Below, in pieces: positions 46,272-57,360 of a DNA stretch of 64,000 nt. Under the pieces are notes generated by a model that searched no databases, was not told the DNA's origin, and saw only the letters and a program-made list of their open reading frames with translations. A program made the translations under genes and the position numbers. The stretch lies in assembly GCA_914767715.1 (NCBI GenBank), contig OU612070.1, positions 14,959,501-15,023,500 on the forward strand, written 5' to 3'. Position 1 is the first letter of the stretch; every line of letters begins with the position of its first letter. Source of the stretch: Membranipora membranacea. Lineage: Eukaryota; Bryozoa; Gymnolaemata; Cheilostomatida; Membraniporidae.

Positions 46272-47606
46272 AATAGTTTAAGCTTAAGTTCAGAATGAAT
46301 GTTTCTATCGGAATGGTGGCTGTGTTGGAATATTTTTGGCTACAAGTTTTATTGCTGTGTCATTGTACCCGGCCATGAAACGCTGCGAAATAATGGATTC
46401 TCAGAGGCTTGCTGTTGTGTTACAATCATGTTCACCATATTAAAACCAAGAGGAGTCCTTCTTACAAATGAAGGTTTGCAATTGGGGTGGAAATTTAAGA
46501 GACATGTTTGAATCATAATCACAAACTTCATTGTCATCAGCATTAAATGTACCACCAATCGGAAATTCCAACGACAATTGGGCTACATCTTGAAACCCAT
46601 CTAAATCATCAAAGAAAGAATTATTACGATGTTCTGATTAAAGATATTGGAATGCATTAATATCATCACTAGATAACCACTAAGTTAATATTTTATCAGC
46701 AATGGATGTATGGATATTGTAATTGTTCGCATGGCAAGGTACACTCGGTTTTGATCTAACGTCATTTTTACAACCAGGTTCAATTGTTTCTGCGAGAAGA
46801 ACACAGTCTCCATCAGTTATTACATTCAATTTTGAAACCACGATGTTGTTTGCAGCATTAGTAGGTATCGATATTACTTGGAACTGTAACATAAGAATGA
46901 TAAACTTCAATAGCTTCAGCTCATTTGGGATCATGTTTAGGGTGTTTTGGGTTGAAGTTTATTTTTTATTCTGGGTCCATTTTTTCTTTGTTGGCAGCTC
47001 AAGCTTCAGATCGTCTAAACATAATAATGGTTGATTGACTGTTATAACAGACATCATTCCCAGATTCGTTTGTGGACAACTTATGTTTCATGATTTCTTT
47101 GCATCGTAAAATTTTTCAAAACTTCAGCAGCTTTATCAAAATCATCTACAGGGAAAACTGACAAAACATCAGCAGCTATGCATACCATAACCGTATGTAT
47201 AAATATTTATCTTGCTGTCTCAAGGCTGTGACTTATATGACCACAGTTTGCATTTGACAAATCAAGAGGAAATGTAGATTGGGCACATTGCTTTGTGAAG
47301 CTTGTGGGGATTTAAGTGAGGTTAATTGGCTCAAATGGCTCATGTGGAGACAATTTAGGGAAGAAAACTCCGAATACAACATGGTAAGCCAAAATGTTGA
47401 TGGAATTCACAATTACATGACATGAGTTCTCTTCTTATATTAGGGTTTTAGACTGACAACTTACCTTGTCAAAGAGGAGAGCGGTGATCTTAGATTAAAA
47501 GAGAATAGTGAGTCAATTGACATAAAGAGTACATATCATCAGCATGATTAGTCATGGTACCACAAGATACCTGAAGTCAAGTCGATTGTAAAAGGGAGGA
47601 AGAGAT
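46272..47606 (-). other. Degenerate minus-strand coding-like stretch
   Basis: Short readable minus-strand pieces occur: DDFDKAAEVLKNFTMQRNHE at about 47120, PSVPCHANNYNIHTSIAD at about 46720, and WLSSDDINAFQYL followed by a stop, then NNSFFDDLDGFQDVAQLS at about 46600. Their spacing and composition suggest the remains of one coding sequence, but I recognise no family. Confidence 0.3.
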
Positions 47607-48506
47607 TTACATCCGATCTGAATCTTCAGAGGAGCTGTTTGGGTCAGTCTTCTCCCCCCTCTTGTGGTACTTCCGGGAGATGGTTAATGCATATTCATTC
47701 TGATTATTGTTGTCACATGTCGGTGTTACCACAGTTGTGGTGGCCCTCCTCTTGGTACTGGGGGTTTGTCGTCTGCTGCAGTTGCAGCGAACTTTGACAA
47801 AGAGGTTGATTACCCCCGCCTGTACGTCAGCTCCCTTGAGTGCCACAGTTGCTTTAGCAGCGTCTCTGGCAGATGCCTCCAGCAGGAGGCTGGTCGGCTG
47901 AGCTGTCTTTTCCGGCACAACTGCCTCAGTGGTAGTAATAGGCTCGGATTTTGAACTCTGGGCACAATCACCCATATGGACTGTCCTCTCAGTTCCAATG
48001 TCGGTCTTTGGCTGATTGTAGTTATGGTGCCGCTTTTTGTGTTTAGACGCATAGTTGCTGTGTACGCTGTTCATGTGCTTTGTTAATGTTGTGAAATCCG
48101 ACTTGGCTTTGATTTAGGTCCAAATTTAGGCGTGCAAATCTAACTCGATCACAAGGCTGCAAAATCATATAATAATTCGTTTTTAATTTGTGTGCATCAT
48201 AGACAATTAAATGTAAATTTTCACTATTGGAATATGCTTTTTTTCGCTGCATAAAAATATAAACCTACTCACTGAAACAATTTCTGGCAGGCTTCACCAA
48301 GTTAACACCTTCTTTCTGAAAAATGTAACATCATCATCACTCCGGTGAGGGATGGTGGAGGTATTTTGTAATGGAGGGAACTCCATCAACTCGGCCACAG
48401 CAGGGGTTGACATCGACAGCGGTGGGACAGGTACACCAACAGAGACTTGCCTGCTAACCTGTACTGAGGCGAAATCAGATTCAAGAACTGGTGTTGGTAG
48501 CAGCAC
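47607..48506 (-). pseudogene. Minus-strand ORFs of probable transposable-element origin (155-codon open frame)
   Basis: The frame 48074-47607 is open for 155 codons. In the same frame just upstream it has a zinc-finger-like SDFTTLTKHMNSVHSN, then a basic stretch (KHKKRHHN), Ala/Thr-rich middle (LLLEASARDAAKATVALKGA), a basic cluster STKRRATTTVV and an acidic end SSSEDSDRM. A second frame at 48506-48294 is Pro/Val/Ser-rich (VSVGVPVPPLSMSTPAVAEL). Together with the zinc-knuckle fragment at 45.6-46.3 kb they could be the N-terminal part of an ORF1/gag protein, but this is inference. The + strand is also open here, so coding is not proven. Confidence 0.35.
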
Positions 48507-49309
48507 ATGTCATTTGAGACCTTGAAGCAGAAGATATAATAATAAACAATGGTATATGATCACCAATAATATATTGCAATATCAAGACACACACTTATCA
48601 CGTTCCATCCAAGCCTTAATACAGGCATGCGTTTTTTTCTCAGACACAAAGTGTCTTGGTAAAATAATGAGTCTCAATCTATGATAGGAACCACACATCA
48701 ACACATCACACATCACACATCAGCAAACCCAAAAAACTCAGATGGAAAACATATTGCATGATAAAGACAGTTTCTATGAAAGTGGATACGATCTTATGGA
48801 ACAACTAATTTGTCCAGTCTTGGTATGGACCATAAGACGCTGATTAACACAGTAGCATTTTTTAATCCTGTAATAATGAAATACATATTAATACACATAC
48901 TAGCAGGATCATAAAAGTGTGTTATATACATGTATAAAAGACATAAAAATCAAGATACGCAGGCAAATATTTATCAATCGCCATTTATCGGTGTGACACG
49001 GTGTAATAGAATTTACAAAAATAAATTTGCAGAAAAATTAACCCTAAACTTACAAAAACTTACAATAGTGCTACGTCAATTCTAACACAATACCGGTAAT
49101 ACAGACATCAGAAAATCATCATGTGAATAGTGCTTGGTGAGTTCCGTTACATCAGGGTTATTGATAATGGTATTTAGTTGAAAAAGAATCAGTTAGAGTA
49201 TATATACATTTATTGGCAACCAAAGTCATCTCATTCGAAATGTTTTGCACTCAGTGCCAGAAAAAAATCTTTTAAAACAAAAAATGAGAAACAGACAGGA
49301 AATAATATC

Positions 49310-49869
49310 ATCAATGATAATATATGGTTGAAAAGTAAAGTTTTGAATGAACTGAACTTCTCTTTAGATCTCAAATGTAACGGTAAAGAATTGTATGTAG
49401 CAGAAACTTTGTATCTTAGATTGTCTGTATTATATAAAAGTAAATGTTTATCACAAAAATTGAACTTGGTAGTGTATTTAAATCATCTATATATTAATGG
49501 TGTAAAAAAATTGTTTATCATATGCGCAAAAAGTGAAGTGAGATAACAAACAAGCTTAGGAAGAGGTAGGAGTTGTAATGACTGTGTAATGGATTCGGTT
49601 GGAATGAGATAATATGGGATGTAATGCACATTTGCAATAATGCATAAAGCCCGTTTTTGCAACAAAAATAATCTATTGAGGGCATTATTGCATGACAAGT
49701 TGCCAATGATATGGATCCCATATATAAGGTGACAATAGATAAACTGAAAGTAAAATGTGCGAGCACATGCTATGTCCAAGAAGAATATCAAATTTTGAAG
49801 TAGGTAAACATTCCGTTGTACCTTTTTATATGCATAACCTAGATGATCCTGCCATGAAACATTCAACAC
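49310..49869 (-). pseudogene. LINE reverse-transcriptase C-terminus, left arm copy
   Basis: The minus-strand frame 49869-49483 reads QFIYCHLIYGIHIIGNLSCN, then NRLFLLQKRALCIIANVHYI and SLQLLPLPKLVCYLTSLFAH. This is the thumb/C-terminal part of a LINE RT (pattern L-x-x-L-Q-K-R-A-x-R-I-I). After a TAG the frame resumes with YNSLPLHLRSKEKFSSFKTL, the usual last helix of such proteins. The palm domain is absent. Confidence 0.8.
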
Positions 49870-49969
49870 AAAACCAGAAGCCTTTTAGTTCTCTGTCTGA
49901 CTCGCATGGCAGGATCATCTAGATTATGCATATATAAAAGTTCAACGGAATGTTTACCTACGTCAAAAT

Positions 49970-50323
49970 TTGATATACATCTTGGACATAGTAAGTGCCT
50001 GCACATTTTACTTTCAGTTTATCTATTGTCACCTTATATATGGGATCCATATCATTGGCAACTTGTCATGCAATAATGCCCTCAATAGATTATTTTTGTT
50101 GCAAAAACGGGCTTTATGCATTATTGCAAATGTGCATTACATCCCATATTATCTCATTCCAACCGAATCCATTACACAGTCATTACAACTCCTACCTCTT
50201 CCTAAGCTTGTTTGTTATCTCACTTTACTTTTTGCGCATAAGATAAAAAATTCTACAGATAAGTTCAGTTCATTCAAAATTTACTATTCAACCATATATT
50301 ATCGACTTGACCATAATCATTGA
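49970..50323 (+). pseudogene. LINE reverse-transcriptase C-terminus, right arm copy
   Basis: The protein is nearly identical to the left-arm copy from TFYFQFIYCHLIYGIH through LPKLVCYLT, then jumps from LLFAHKIKNSTD directly to KFSSFK where about 140 bases are deleted. It ends in TGA after RLDHNH. It carries no palm domain and is not functional. Confidence 0.8.
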
Positions 50324-51309
50324 TGATATTATTTCCTTTCTGTTTCTCTTTTTTTCTTTTAAAAGATTTTTTCTGGCACTGAGTGCAAAATATTTCGAAT
50401 GATGATGATGATGATGATGATTTTCTGATGTCTGTATTACTGGTATGGTGTTAGAATCGACGTAGCACTATTATAAGGTTTTTTTTGTAAATTCTATTAC
50501 ACCGCGTCACACCGATAAATGGCGATTGATAAATATTTGCCTGCGTATCTTGATTTTTATGTGTTTTATACATGTATATAACACACTTTTATGATCAACG
50601 ATCAATGATCAATGGCCATTGACAAATCTTCTTTCATACAAAAATTTATTCAGTTACTATGCTTTCATCTGATGGTTATTTATCTAAACTTACACATGGG
50701 CTGGTCCGAAACGACGTATAGTAGCTGGTAAGTGGCAGGCCATATGAAAATTTGGTGGACAGTCATTGTATGTTCTAACGTATCTTCCTAGAGAAAGCTG
50801 AAGTAGCCCAGCTGCTCTGCAAATGTCCGTTTCTGTGATTGATCTGTTAAAGATAAAATTTAACATCTATGAATTCAACACCACTCTGTTCAAACAAAAA
50901 TAAAATCCGCTGACATTCCCTGTACCGCATCACTTGGATGCTGTTTCAATTTCACCCGTAGAAAGTCGCAACGTGATAGAGCTGACATTCTTCCTGTGAC
51001 ATGGAAAGAAAATGCAAAATGATACCACGTATCTACCGTTGATCAGCTAATAACCTAAATCCCTCCATCAATACCTTTAGATACACTTGCACCGAAAACT
51101 GCTATATAGTTTCATATGATGAAGCATTGAAAATATTATAATGGTCGTACAAATTGGCAATGATCGAGATGGAACTCCATGCCTTATGCTTGATATCCCA
51201 AAAGATGATTTATCGAATTAAACTGGAAAAATGCAAGCTTACATCATCATGGAATTAATTGCTGTTATGCACCTTGGTGTAACATGCGGAGATGATAATC
51301 TCTTTCTTT

Positions 51310-51590
51310 CTCCCCCTGAGCACAAGTTTTAGGCGTTGTCATAGTCAACACACTAACGTTCAATAATCATGTTGACTATAATATATATATCAATGCTCCC
51401 AATGATTATACTAATGATTATAGCTAATATTAAGTATGTAGTCGCCTACACCTGCACTGTACAATCTGCTATCAAACAGCAGCAAAACAAGACTGAGAGG
51501 ATCCAAAGCTCTGCCACTCGTATTATGCTACCATTCTCTGACGACTATCAACGGAGGCTTGACAATCTAGCACTACCAACCATCACTATT
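51310..51590 (+). mobile_element. LINE RT C-terminal fragment inside a transposase intron
   Basis: The frame starts around LGVVIVNTLTFNNHVDYN (compare L-G-V-x-I-D-x-x-L-T-F-x-x-H-V) and, after a shift, reads AIKQQQNKTERIQSSATRIM then LPFSDDYQRRLDNLALPTI. This corresponds to the thumb and C-terminal part of a CR1-like RT, related to but not the same as the copy at 2.9-4.7 kb. It ends within 10 bases of the transposase exon donor at 51595. Confidence 0.7.
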
Positions 51591-53408
51591 TTACCTTGAG
51601 GTATAGATTTGGATGGCTTCGCACAGCTGGCATATCATACGATGTAAGTTATCTGGTAGGAGTGTCTGAATTGAATAAACTACGACCTGAGTTAGCTGCA
51701 ACCAATCGTCAGCCGTCATGTAGGTGAAGCCCAGCCTAACTCGACACATGGTACCGGTCTCCACCTTGTTTGTTAGACGGTCAGCAAATTTCTTGCAGTC
51801 GAGAACCTCTTGATTATGTAGCATTTTAAAAACACGATCTGTTATACCTGTAATAAGGACAAAAATTCTTAGTCAGTTTCGATTTAATTTGTCATGCAGA
51901 CACAGGCACCATTTTTACTGGCAATGGGGGCTACAGCTGAGCCAAATGGAAGATTGAAATGAGATAAGTGTTGAATTTACTTATCCATCTTAATTAATTT
52001 CTTCTGCACTAATTGGTCAAGCAGAGAATCTTACACTGGCCTCTAGTCTACATGGGGACCCTAATAGGCAGACAATTACAGGGGACAATCTTTACTCTTT
52101 AGCTAAAGTTTTTAGTTGGTGTAGCAAAAATGAGGAAGTGATGTTGATAATATAATTACCTAGTAGAAGGTTGTGCATAGGCTCGACTACATGATTTGAT
52201 ATAGGCTTGTGGTAATGCAGCGTGTTCAGTATGGAGTACCTGACTCCGGTATCCCGCTCAAGGTTCTTGGCCGTGATCTGAGGTAGATTGCTATCTTCTA
52301 TGAGCTGCACCCTCTCTGCTACTTCCCTAGTATGCACATCGGTTCACAATGGACCACTTTTTAGCTTTCACTGTAAATCATCTGTGATCATGTCTGCTGT
52401 GCAGAAGGAACACCCTGCAAATATGAATACTGTCATTATTTTATGTTCTAACAAAATTATTATTTACATGAAATCAGAAACCAAACCATAGCAGAGAGAA
52501 ATCAACGGAGCTTTAATATTACAAGCAACTGCATCTACTGCTATCATGTAAAGGTCTAGGGATGCGAATCGATGGATTTACCCTGCCTTTTTATACTATG
52601 GCAATACTACACCAAAATATTACTACCAGATATTCCTGCACAATTTGAGCTTTTAAACGACCAAAAATTAATGTTTTTAAACAGCTCTAAATTTACACAA
52701 AATCAGTGACACACAATCACATCCAACAAACATCCCAGATTAGCTTAATCATGTTATAATCAATAATTTGTGTTCTTCTGCTATGTTCACCTAGGCAAAA
52801 ATAATGGTAGGAAACAAAGAGGTCAGAGTTTAAGGCCACTTTATCTATCATTCCCGAGGAGGCAGCGCCTCCCTGCCTCCCCTTGAACTATTTGTACATC
52901 AGCATACCATAGTCTTATAAATGAGGGATTGCACCGGCCGACTTTCTGTTCAAAGATAAGCAAAAATCTGTACCTGAGGTAGCTAAAAGTATGTACGTTT
53001 TCTACCCGGCTTGTCACAATCCTATACCACAATGCTGTGGTATTTTTGCAAGACAGACTAATATCAATATTGATGAACACATACCTAGAGTAAAGATGAG
53101 GAGTAGATACCACTAAGGCTGTGTACAGTTCTTTTGAATTTCTGCCACCAGTCGATATTGATCATCAGACACAATGATAGGTCAAATGCCTCGTCCTTGA
53201 TCCAGTCACGGTGCTCGGAAAATTGGCTACCATCAAACCAATCCCGATAAGCATCACTCCTATCACGTTCTTTCCAACTATTGCATCTGAGGGAAATACA
53301 AAATCAAGCTTGTAATCAAATCTAGAAGAATTGTTATTTAAATGCTTTGCTGAATGTTGGAAGAAAAAAATTGGATAATTATGACGCTAGGCAAGAATGG
53401 TATTTCTG

Positions 53409-53943
53409 GGCTAAGCCGCAGTTGCAGCTAAATACATTTCTATAAATATTTTACATGATTTATGCCCAATGTCAAGGATAGGAAGAGCTTGGACCTTTAC
53501 AAGCACTGTGCAATCAGGGTCATGCCAAGATAGTATGCATCAAATACTTTAACAAATTACTCTCATCAAACTGGAATGGCTGTTTATTAATAGCAAATAT
53601 ATAAAGCTGGAAATTAACTGTCAACTCAGGAACCTATTGAATTGTGAAGAATGGACAAATAGTTTGGCTAAGATCATATATGAGGGTACTTCTGCGCTAA
53701 GATGCAGTTGCAATTTATGCCCGATGTCAAGGATAGGAAGAGCTTGGATTTTTAATAGAACTGTGCAATCAGGTTCATGCCAAGAATGTATGCATCAAAT
53801 ACTTTAACAAATTACTCTCATTTAACTAGAATGGCTGTTTATTAATAGCAATTATATAAAGCTGGAGATAATATAAAGGCCACAGAATTTGGCTAAGTTC
53901 ATGTATGAGGGTACTTCTGCGCTAAGATGCAGTTGCAGCTAAA
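53409..53943. repeat. Tandem duplication of about 230-285 bp in a transposase intron
   Basis: Blocks such as GTCAAGGATAGGAAGAGCTT, GCATCAAATACTTTAACAAA, GAATGGCTGTTTATTAATAG and GAGGGTACTTCTGCGCTAAG each occur twice in the same order. The anchor GCAGTTGCA occurs three times (53419, 53704, 53931). The second copy is shorter by internal deletion. Confidence 0.9.
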
Positions 53944-54499
53944 AAAAATGATGTACATTTTAAGCAACTCAGTCTAATTAGGTTCTGCGCCCCATAATGA
54001 GTTATGATTCCCTGATCCAGGTTGAGATTGGTCGGTAAGGATATAGCACTTGAGTACTTCAGGTCGGCTCCACAGGCTTGTCTGCTCCTCCCAACTCTCA
54101 ACATATTCCCACATGCTCCCTCATTCTTTTTATGACTGCAACGACATTTCTGACATAGCCATATACTTAAGAACTGGTCCTGAACACCGAGGTAAAGAAT
54201 AAATAATTTATACATAATTTTGCATTACAAGTAACTTTTTCATTTTGATATAATTGAGTCTTGCACACGTTAAAGGAGGTTTCTAGATAAGGTTTATAAC
54301 GTTTTGCTGAGATATGTTTATATAGCAGGAATTGAAATAAATGAACAATCCTTTGCATACCTGCAGAAGTTAGTAAGTCCTTCCATCCGTTTGGAATATC
54401 CTCTTCAAGAACTTCCTTGAGAAACCTTATTGTGCTGGCATTACAGTACCCTTCGCGCAAAGAGGAGCTGACAATTTTTCTTTTCTTAGTAGCATCCAT

Positions 54500-54725
54500 T
54501 TGGTCGAATTATTTTGCTCAGATGTCAGAAAACCGAGATGCACCATGTTTCTCCATTATAAAATTTTCCTATTGTTTCCGATCGCTTGGAGGATCATAAT
54601 TACTTTCATACAAATAAACAATTGAATTCAATTTAAGCTGGCAAGATAAGGTTTACAGGATTGCAGCTATATAAATGGGTTGGGATAAATGGTCTACTCA
54701 TAAACGTTTAGCCACATGAGTAAAT
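54500..54725. promoter_or_regulatory. 226-bp space between two divergent transposon genes, probable bidirectional promoter
   Basis: The transposase ATG (minus, 54499) and the partner-gene ATG (plus, 54726) are only 226 bases apart and point away from each other. No TATA box stands out. Shared control is inferred from the layout only. Confidence 0.4.
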
Positions 54726-56637
54726 ATGTCACTGCAAGATACAACAGCTTTTGATTTTAGCTCGGATGACGAGGGAAGTCATTATAGGCATGGCGCTGCC
54801 AGCACCTCTACCCCACGTACAAGGATTGATCATACAGCTTTGATATTTTATACACCACCTTCTGTGATACTTTTATCCAGAGAATCTCTCAAGTGCACTA
54901 ACAATTATTCTTTATCGGATCCTGTTCTGGGAAGGTCACCCATTATCGCTCATCCAGCAACGCCAAGAGCAGGACATTTACGCTATTTGTCTCAGTCGGA
55001 TCTAAAAATCTATCGAACACAAATCTACAACTGCTACGCATATCTGCGGCAAAAATATTATCTCTCCTCATATTTTAAAATATCAGCAGTCTTGTGATTA
55101 ATTTTTTGAATTTCAGATTGGGATTGTAAAGGCTGTTTTTCCAGCTAATCATGCATCAAAATGAGCCCAAAATTGACCATCTTGGAGCACCAGTAATGCT
55201 ATGAGGCATTGGAGTCGACCCCTACAATATTCACTCATGAGATTGGAAAGCCTGGGCATGAGGTCACACTAGAGTTGTCGACTAATATTCGGCATTCGGC
55301 AAATCTAGTCTGAGTTTAAAGCTTTTTTATGGTTTTTGACATCATACCAACCTACGCAAGACTCGCGGGCCAGCGTCAGCAAGGCCTCGCTTTGATAAGT
55401 CATATTTTCAGTCCTTAACTCTTAATTGAGCTGTTCTTAGGCTCATTTCGAAGCTTATAACCTGGAGCAGTTTCTTTGGTTATTTAAAGGTTTATTCCAT
55501 GTACAATTTAACAAAGAATTTTTGTTCAATTAAGATGCAACTTGCTTGCAACCATTAATAAAAACTCAGTTTTCTGACCAGCATCAATATTTTTCCCTGC
55601 TAATTTGGCGCTATTCAACTGGACTATAATTTATAGGACAAAATGTATATATATTTCTATATACTATTAATCTCATCTAAGCTACTTGTATTTTCGAAAA
55701 AAATTGGAATGCAAGCATTACTGCTGACATATTATCGCTTGTGCTCACTGTTCACTATCTTTCTCTTGATACAAGCATTCTGCGAACCAGGAAGTGGCTC
55801 TCGAGTATGCCAGCAGTATTCGTCAGCTGCCAATTCCGATAGAAAGGATACGGAACAGGGATATTATGTTGATGACTAGACGGAAAGACGATGCAGAAAG
55901 GCACAGAATTAAAGATACAGACAAAAGAAAGGATAACCGATCCAAGTCAACAAAAAAGAAAAATGTAGGTGAATTTATTATGTGCAAATATTTGATTCTT
56001 ATCAATCAAAAGCGAAATGATGTAGCCAATTTGTCATATCACTAGATAGGAATTTTTAGGCTGTATTGATCGTGCTGACGGCTAATTGTGATCAGGAATT
56101 ATTTCTTACGACAGCTGCTGTAGATACTTGTTGGCAACTGCTTAGTCAAGTAGATTTCTGAATGAGGCTAAAAGTTTTTGACTTTAAAACAGAAACAGAG
56201 CTTTCTGTGAACTTTAAATCTGGGATCCCTCTCACGTTATAGCAATATTGATGATGCCAAGCTTGTTACAAAGAATTTATAATACAATGCCAACTCCAAC
56301 TCCATCCGCTCCTAGAACTTTTGCAATTTATTAAATATGTTAATCTTCTCTGCTCTGTATTTAGAAATTACGAAATAGGATTACGAGTATCAAGAAAGGC
56401 CTGGATTTGGGCATGGACGACATCAATAACCTACAGCTACATCCAGACCTAATGTCTTCAGAGGACGAAGGAGTATACCATCCTCCATCTTATCGGTTAC
56501 TGTCATGCACGGCGTATTTACACGAGACAGTGGATAAAGTTAAATTGAGAGGGAGACAACTTGATAGTGTTGTTGGTAATGTGCGACGCAAACGGTTGCC
56601 AAGCCATTTGCTTGGAAACAAAAACTGTACATTTTGA
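54726..56637 (+). CDS. Transposon partner gene of unknown function, + strand copy
   Basis: Exon A starts at ATG 54726: MSLQDTTAFDFSSDDEGSHY, later CTNNYSLSDPVLGRSPI and YRTQIYNCYAYLRQK, open to 55097. Exon B (55791-55964) reads EVALEYASSIRQLPIPIERI and a basic stretch RRKDDAERHRIKDTDKRK that may be a nuclear signal. Exon C (56365-56637) joins B in phase 0: KLRNRITSIKKGLDLGMDD, HPDLMSSEDEGVYHPPSYR, then GNVRRKRLP to TGA. The donor of exon A was not found, so A to B is unproven. Order and words match the minus-strand copy at 43.4-37.6 kb, which shows it is a repeated gene. It begins 226 bases from the transposase start, so it is likely the second gene of the same element. The repeated SSDDEG/MSSEDEG acidic motif hints at a protein- or chromatin-binding role; none is assigned. 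Confidence 0.55.
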
Positions 56638-56699
56638 TTGCTCAAGAGAAACACAACCAGACATTCAATATTTAATTTACGCTTAAATTAATTTTCAAC

Positions 56700-57360
56700 T
56701 TCAATATAATAGTGTAAACCTGATTTCCACTGTGATCATTGATAAGACATTTTCTGACAGTTAAAGCAAACTCTTATTTTAATCCATCATGCCTAATTGT
56801 AATTTCAGCTTTCATGTAAATGTGGTACAATCTTTGGATAATAGTTTCTCAAATGCTTACTTATCAAGCTGTCGTGTATTTTGATGACCACCAATACTAG
56901 GTATATTTTTTATGGGCTTGTGTCAGTATGAATTTATCAAATTATTTTCTGAATCAATGACCACTTGATTATGAAAACTTTCTGTCAGCTCTGATTTAAC
57001 TCCTCACTTCAATCCATCATGCCTATTTACAATCTCAGCTTTCGTGTAATAAACTAGATGTTTGAATCTCAAAATCTGCTGTTGTTTTCCTAATGAATCT
57101 ATTAATATCACCTGTTATACAATTCGAGTTGCATATTTTGTCTGAATAAATAGAATAACATGACAAAATGATCACTTGGTTGGGAAAATTCAAACCAATA
57201 AAGAACGTCCATATTTTGCACTCGGTCTCAATTATTGCAATTCTGAGACAAAATAGATATTGTCATCTCGACTTAACTGCTGTGCAATCTTAGCTTGTGC
57301 TGTTTCCTAATGAATATATAAATATCACCAGTTATACAACTCGAGTTGCCATTGTTTGAA
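56700..57360. repeat. Diverged tandem repeats with a period of about 220 bp
   Basis: Two word pairs recur: AATCCATCATGCCTA plus TCAGCTTTC at 56782 and 57008, and TTTCCTAATGAAT plus CAGTTATACAA/CTGTTATACAA plus CGAGTTGC at 57083 and 57302. The offsets are about 226 and 219 bases. The copies are clearly diverged. Confidence 0.7.

Larger units (their letters stand above)
48907..50596. mobile_element. 1.69 kb foldback built from two head-to-head LINE 3' ends
   Basis: Arms 48907-49856 and 49905-50596 are inverted copies about a 48-base spacer. The outer ends read GATCATAAAAGTGTGT and its complement, the inner ends GATCATCTAG. Both arms carry the same LINE C-terminus reading outwards from the centre. 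The right arm lacks two blocks of about 100 and 140 bases present in the left (49118-49225 and about 49356-49500) and instead has seven GAT repeats at 50399-50425. Inverted LINE tails can arise by twin priming or by fold-back duplication; the matching outer ends beyond the coding part argue for duplication of a whole unit. Confidence 0.9.
50694..54499 (-). pseudogene. Decayed Transposase_21-like transposase gene (CMC/EnSpm-related), multi-exon
   Basis: Minus-strand exons found: 54499-54361 (ATG start, MDATKKRKIVSSSLREGY, donor GTATGC), 53286 to about 53113 (DAYRDWFDGSQFSEHRDW), 52426-52160 (GCSFCTADMITDDLQ, GVRYSILNTLHYHKPI, NHVVEPMHNLLLG), 51847-51595 (MTADDWLQLTQVV, LLPDNLHRMICQLCEA) and 50843-50694 (NCPPNFHMACHLPATIRRFG, then PAHV). 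The last three join in matching phases (1, then 2). The blocks follow the known order of this family: YFDG, GVRYS...DPMHN-LG, TADQW, and the N-x-H-x-HL...GP segment of DUF4218. Signs of decay: two TGA codons in the third exon, and EPMHN where Asp is usual. At least one N-terminal exon between 54.36 and 53.29 kb is unresolved, and the C-terminus is cut near the foldback at 50.6 kb. Confidence 0.75.

Noticed and set aside
47707-47954. Plus-strand open frames
   Set aside because: They lie opposite the longer minus-strand frame, whose zinc-finger-like and basic/acidic segments look more protein-like. Neither strand is proven.
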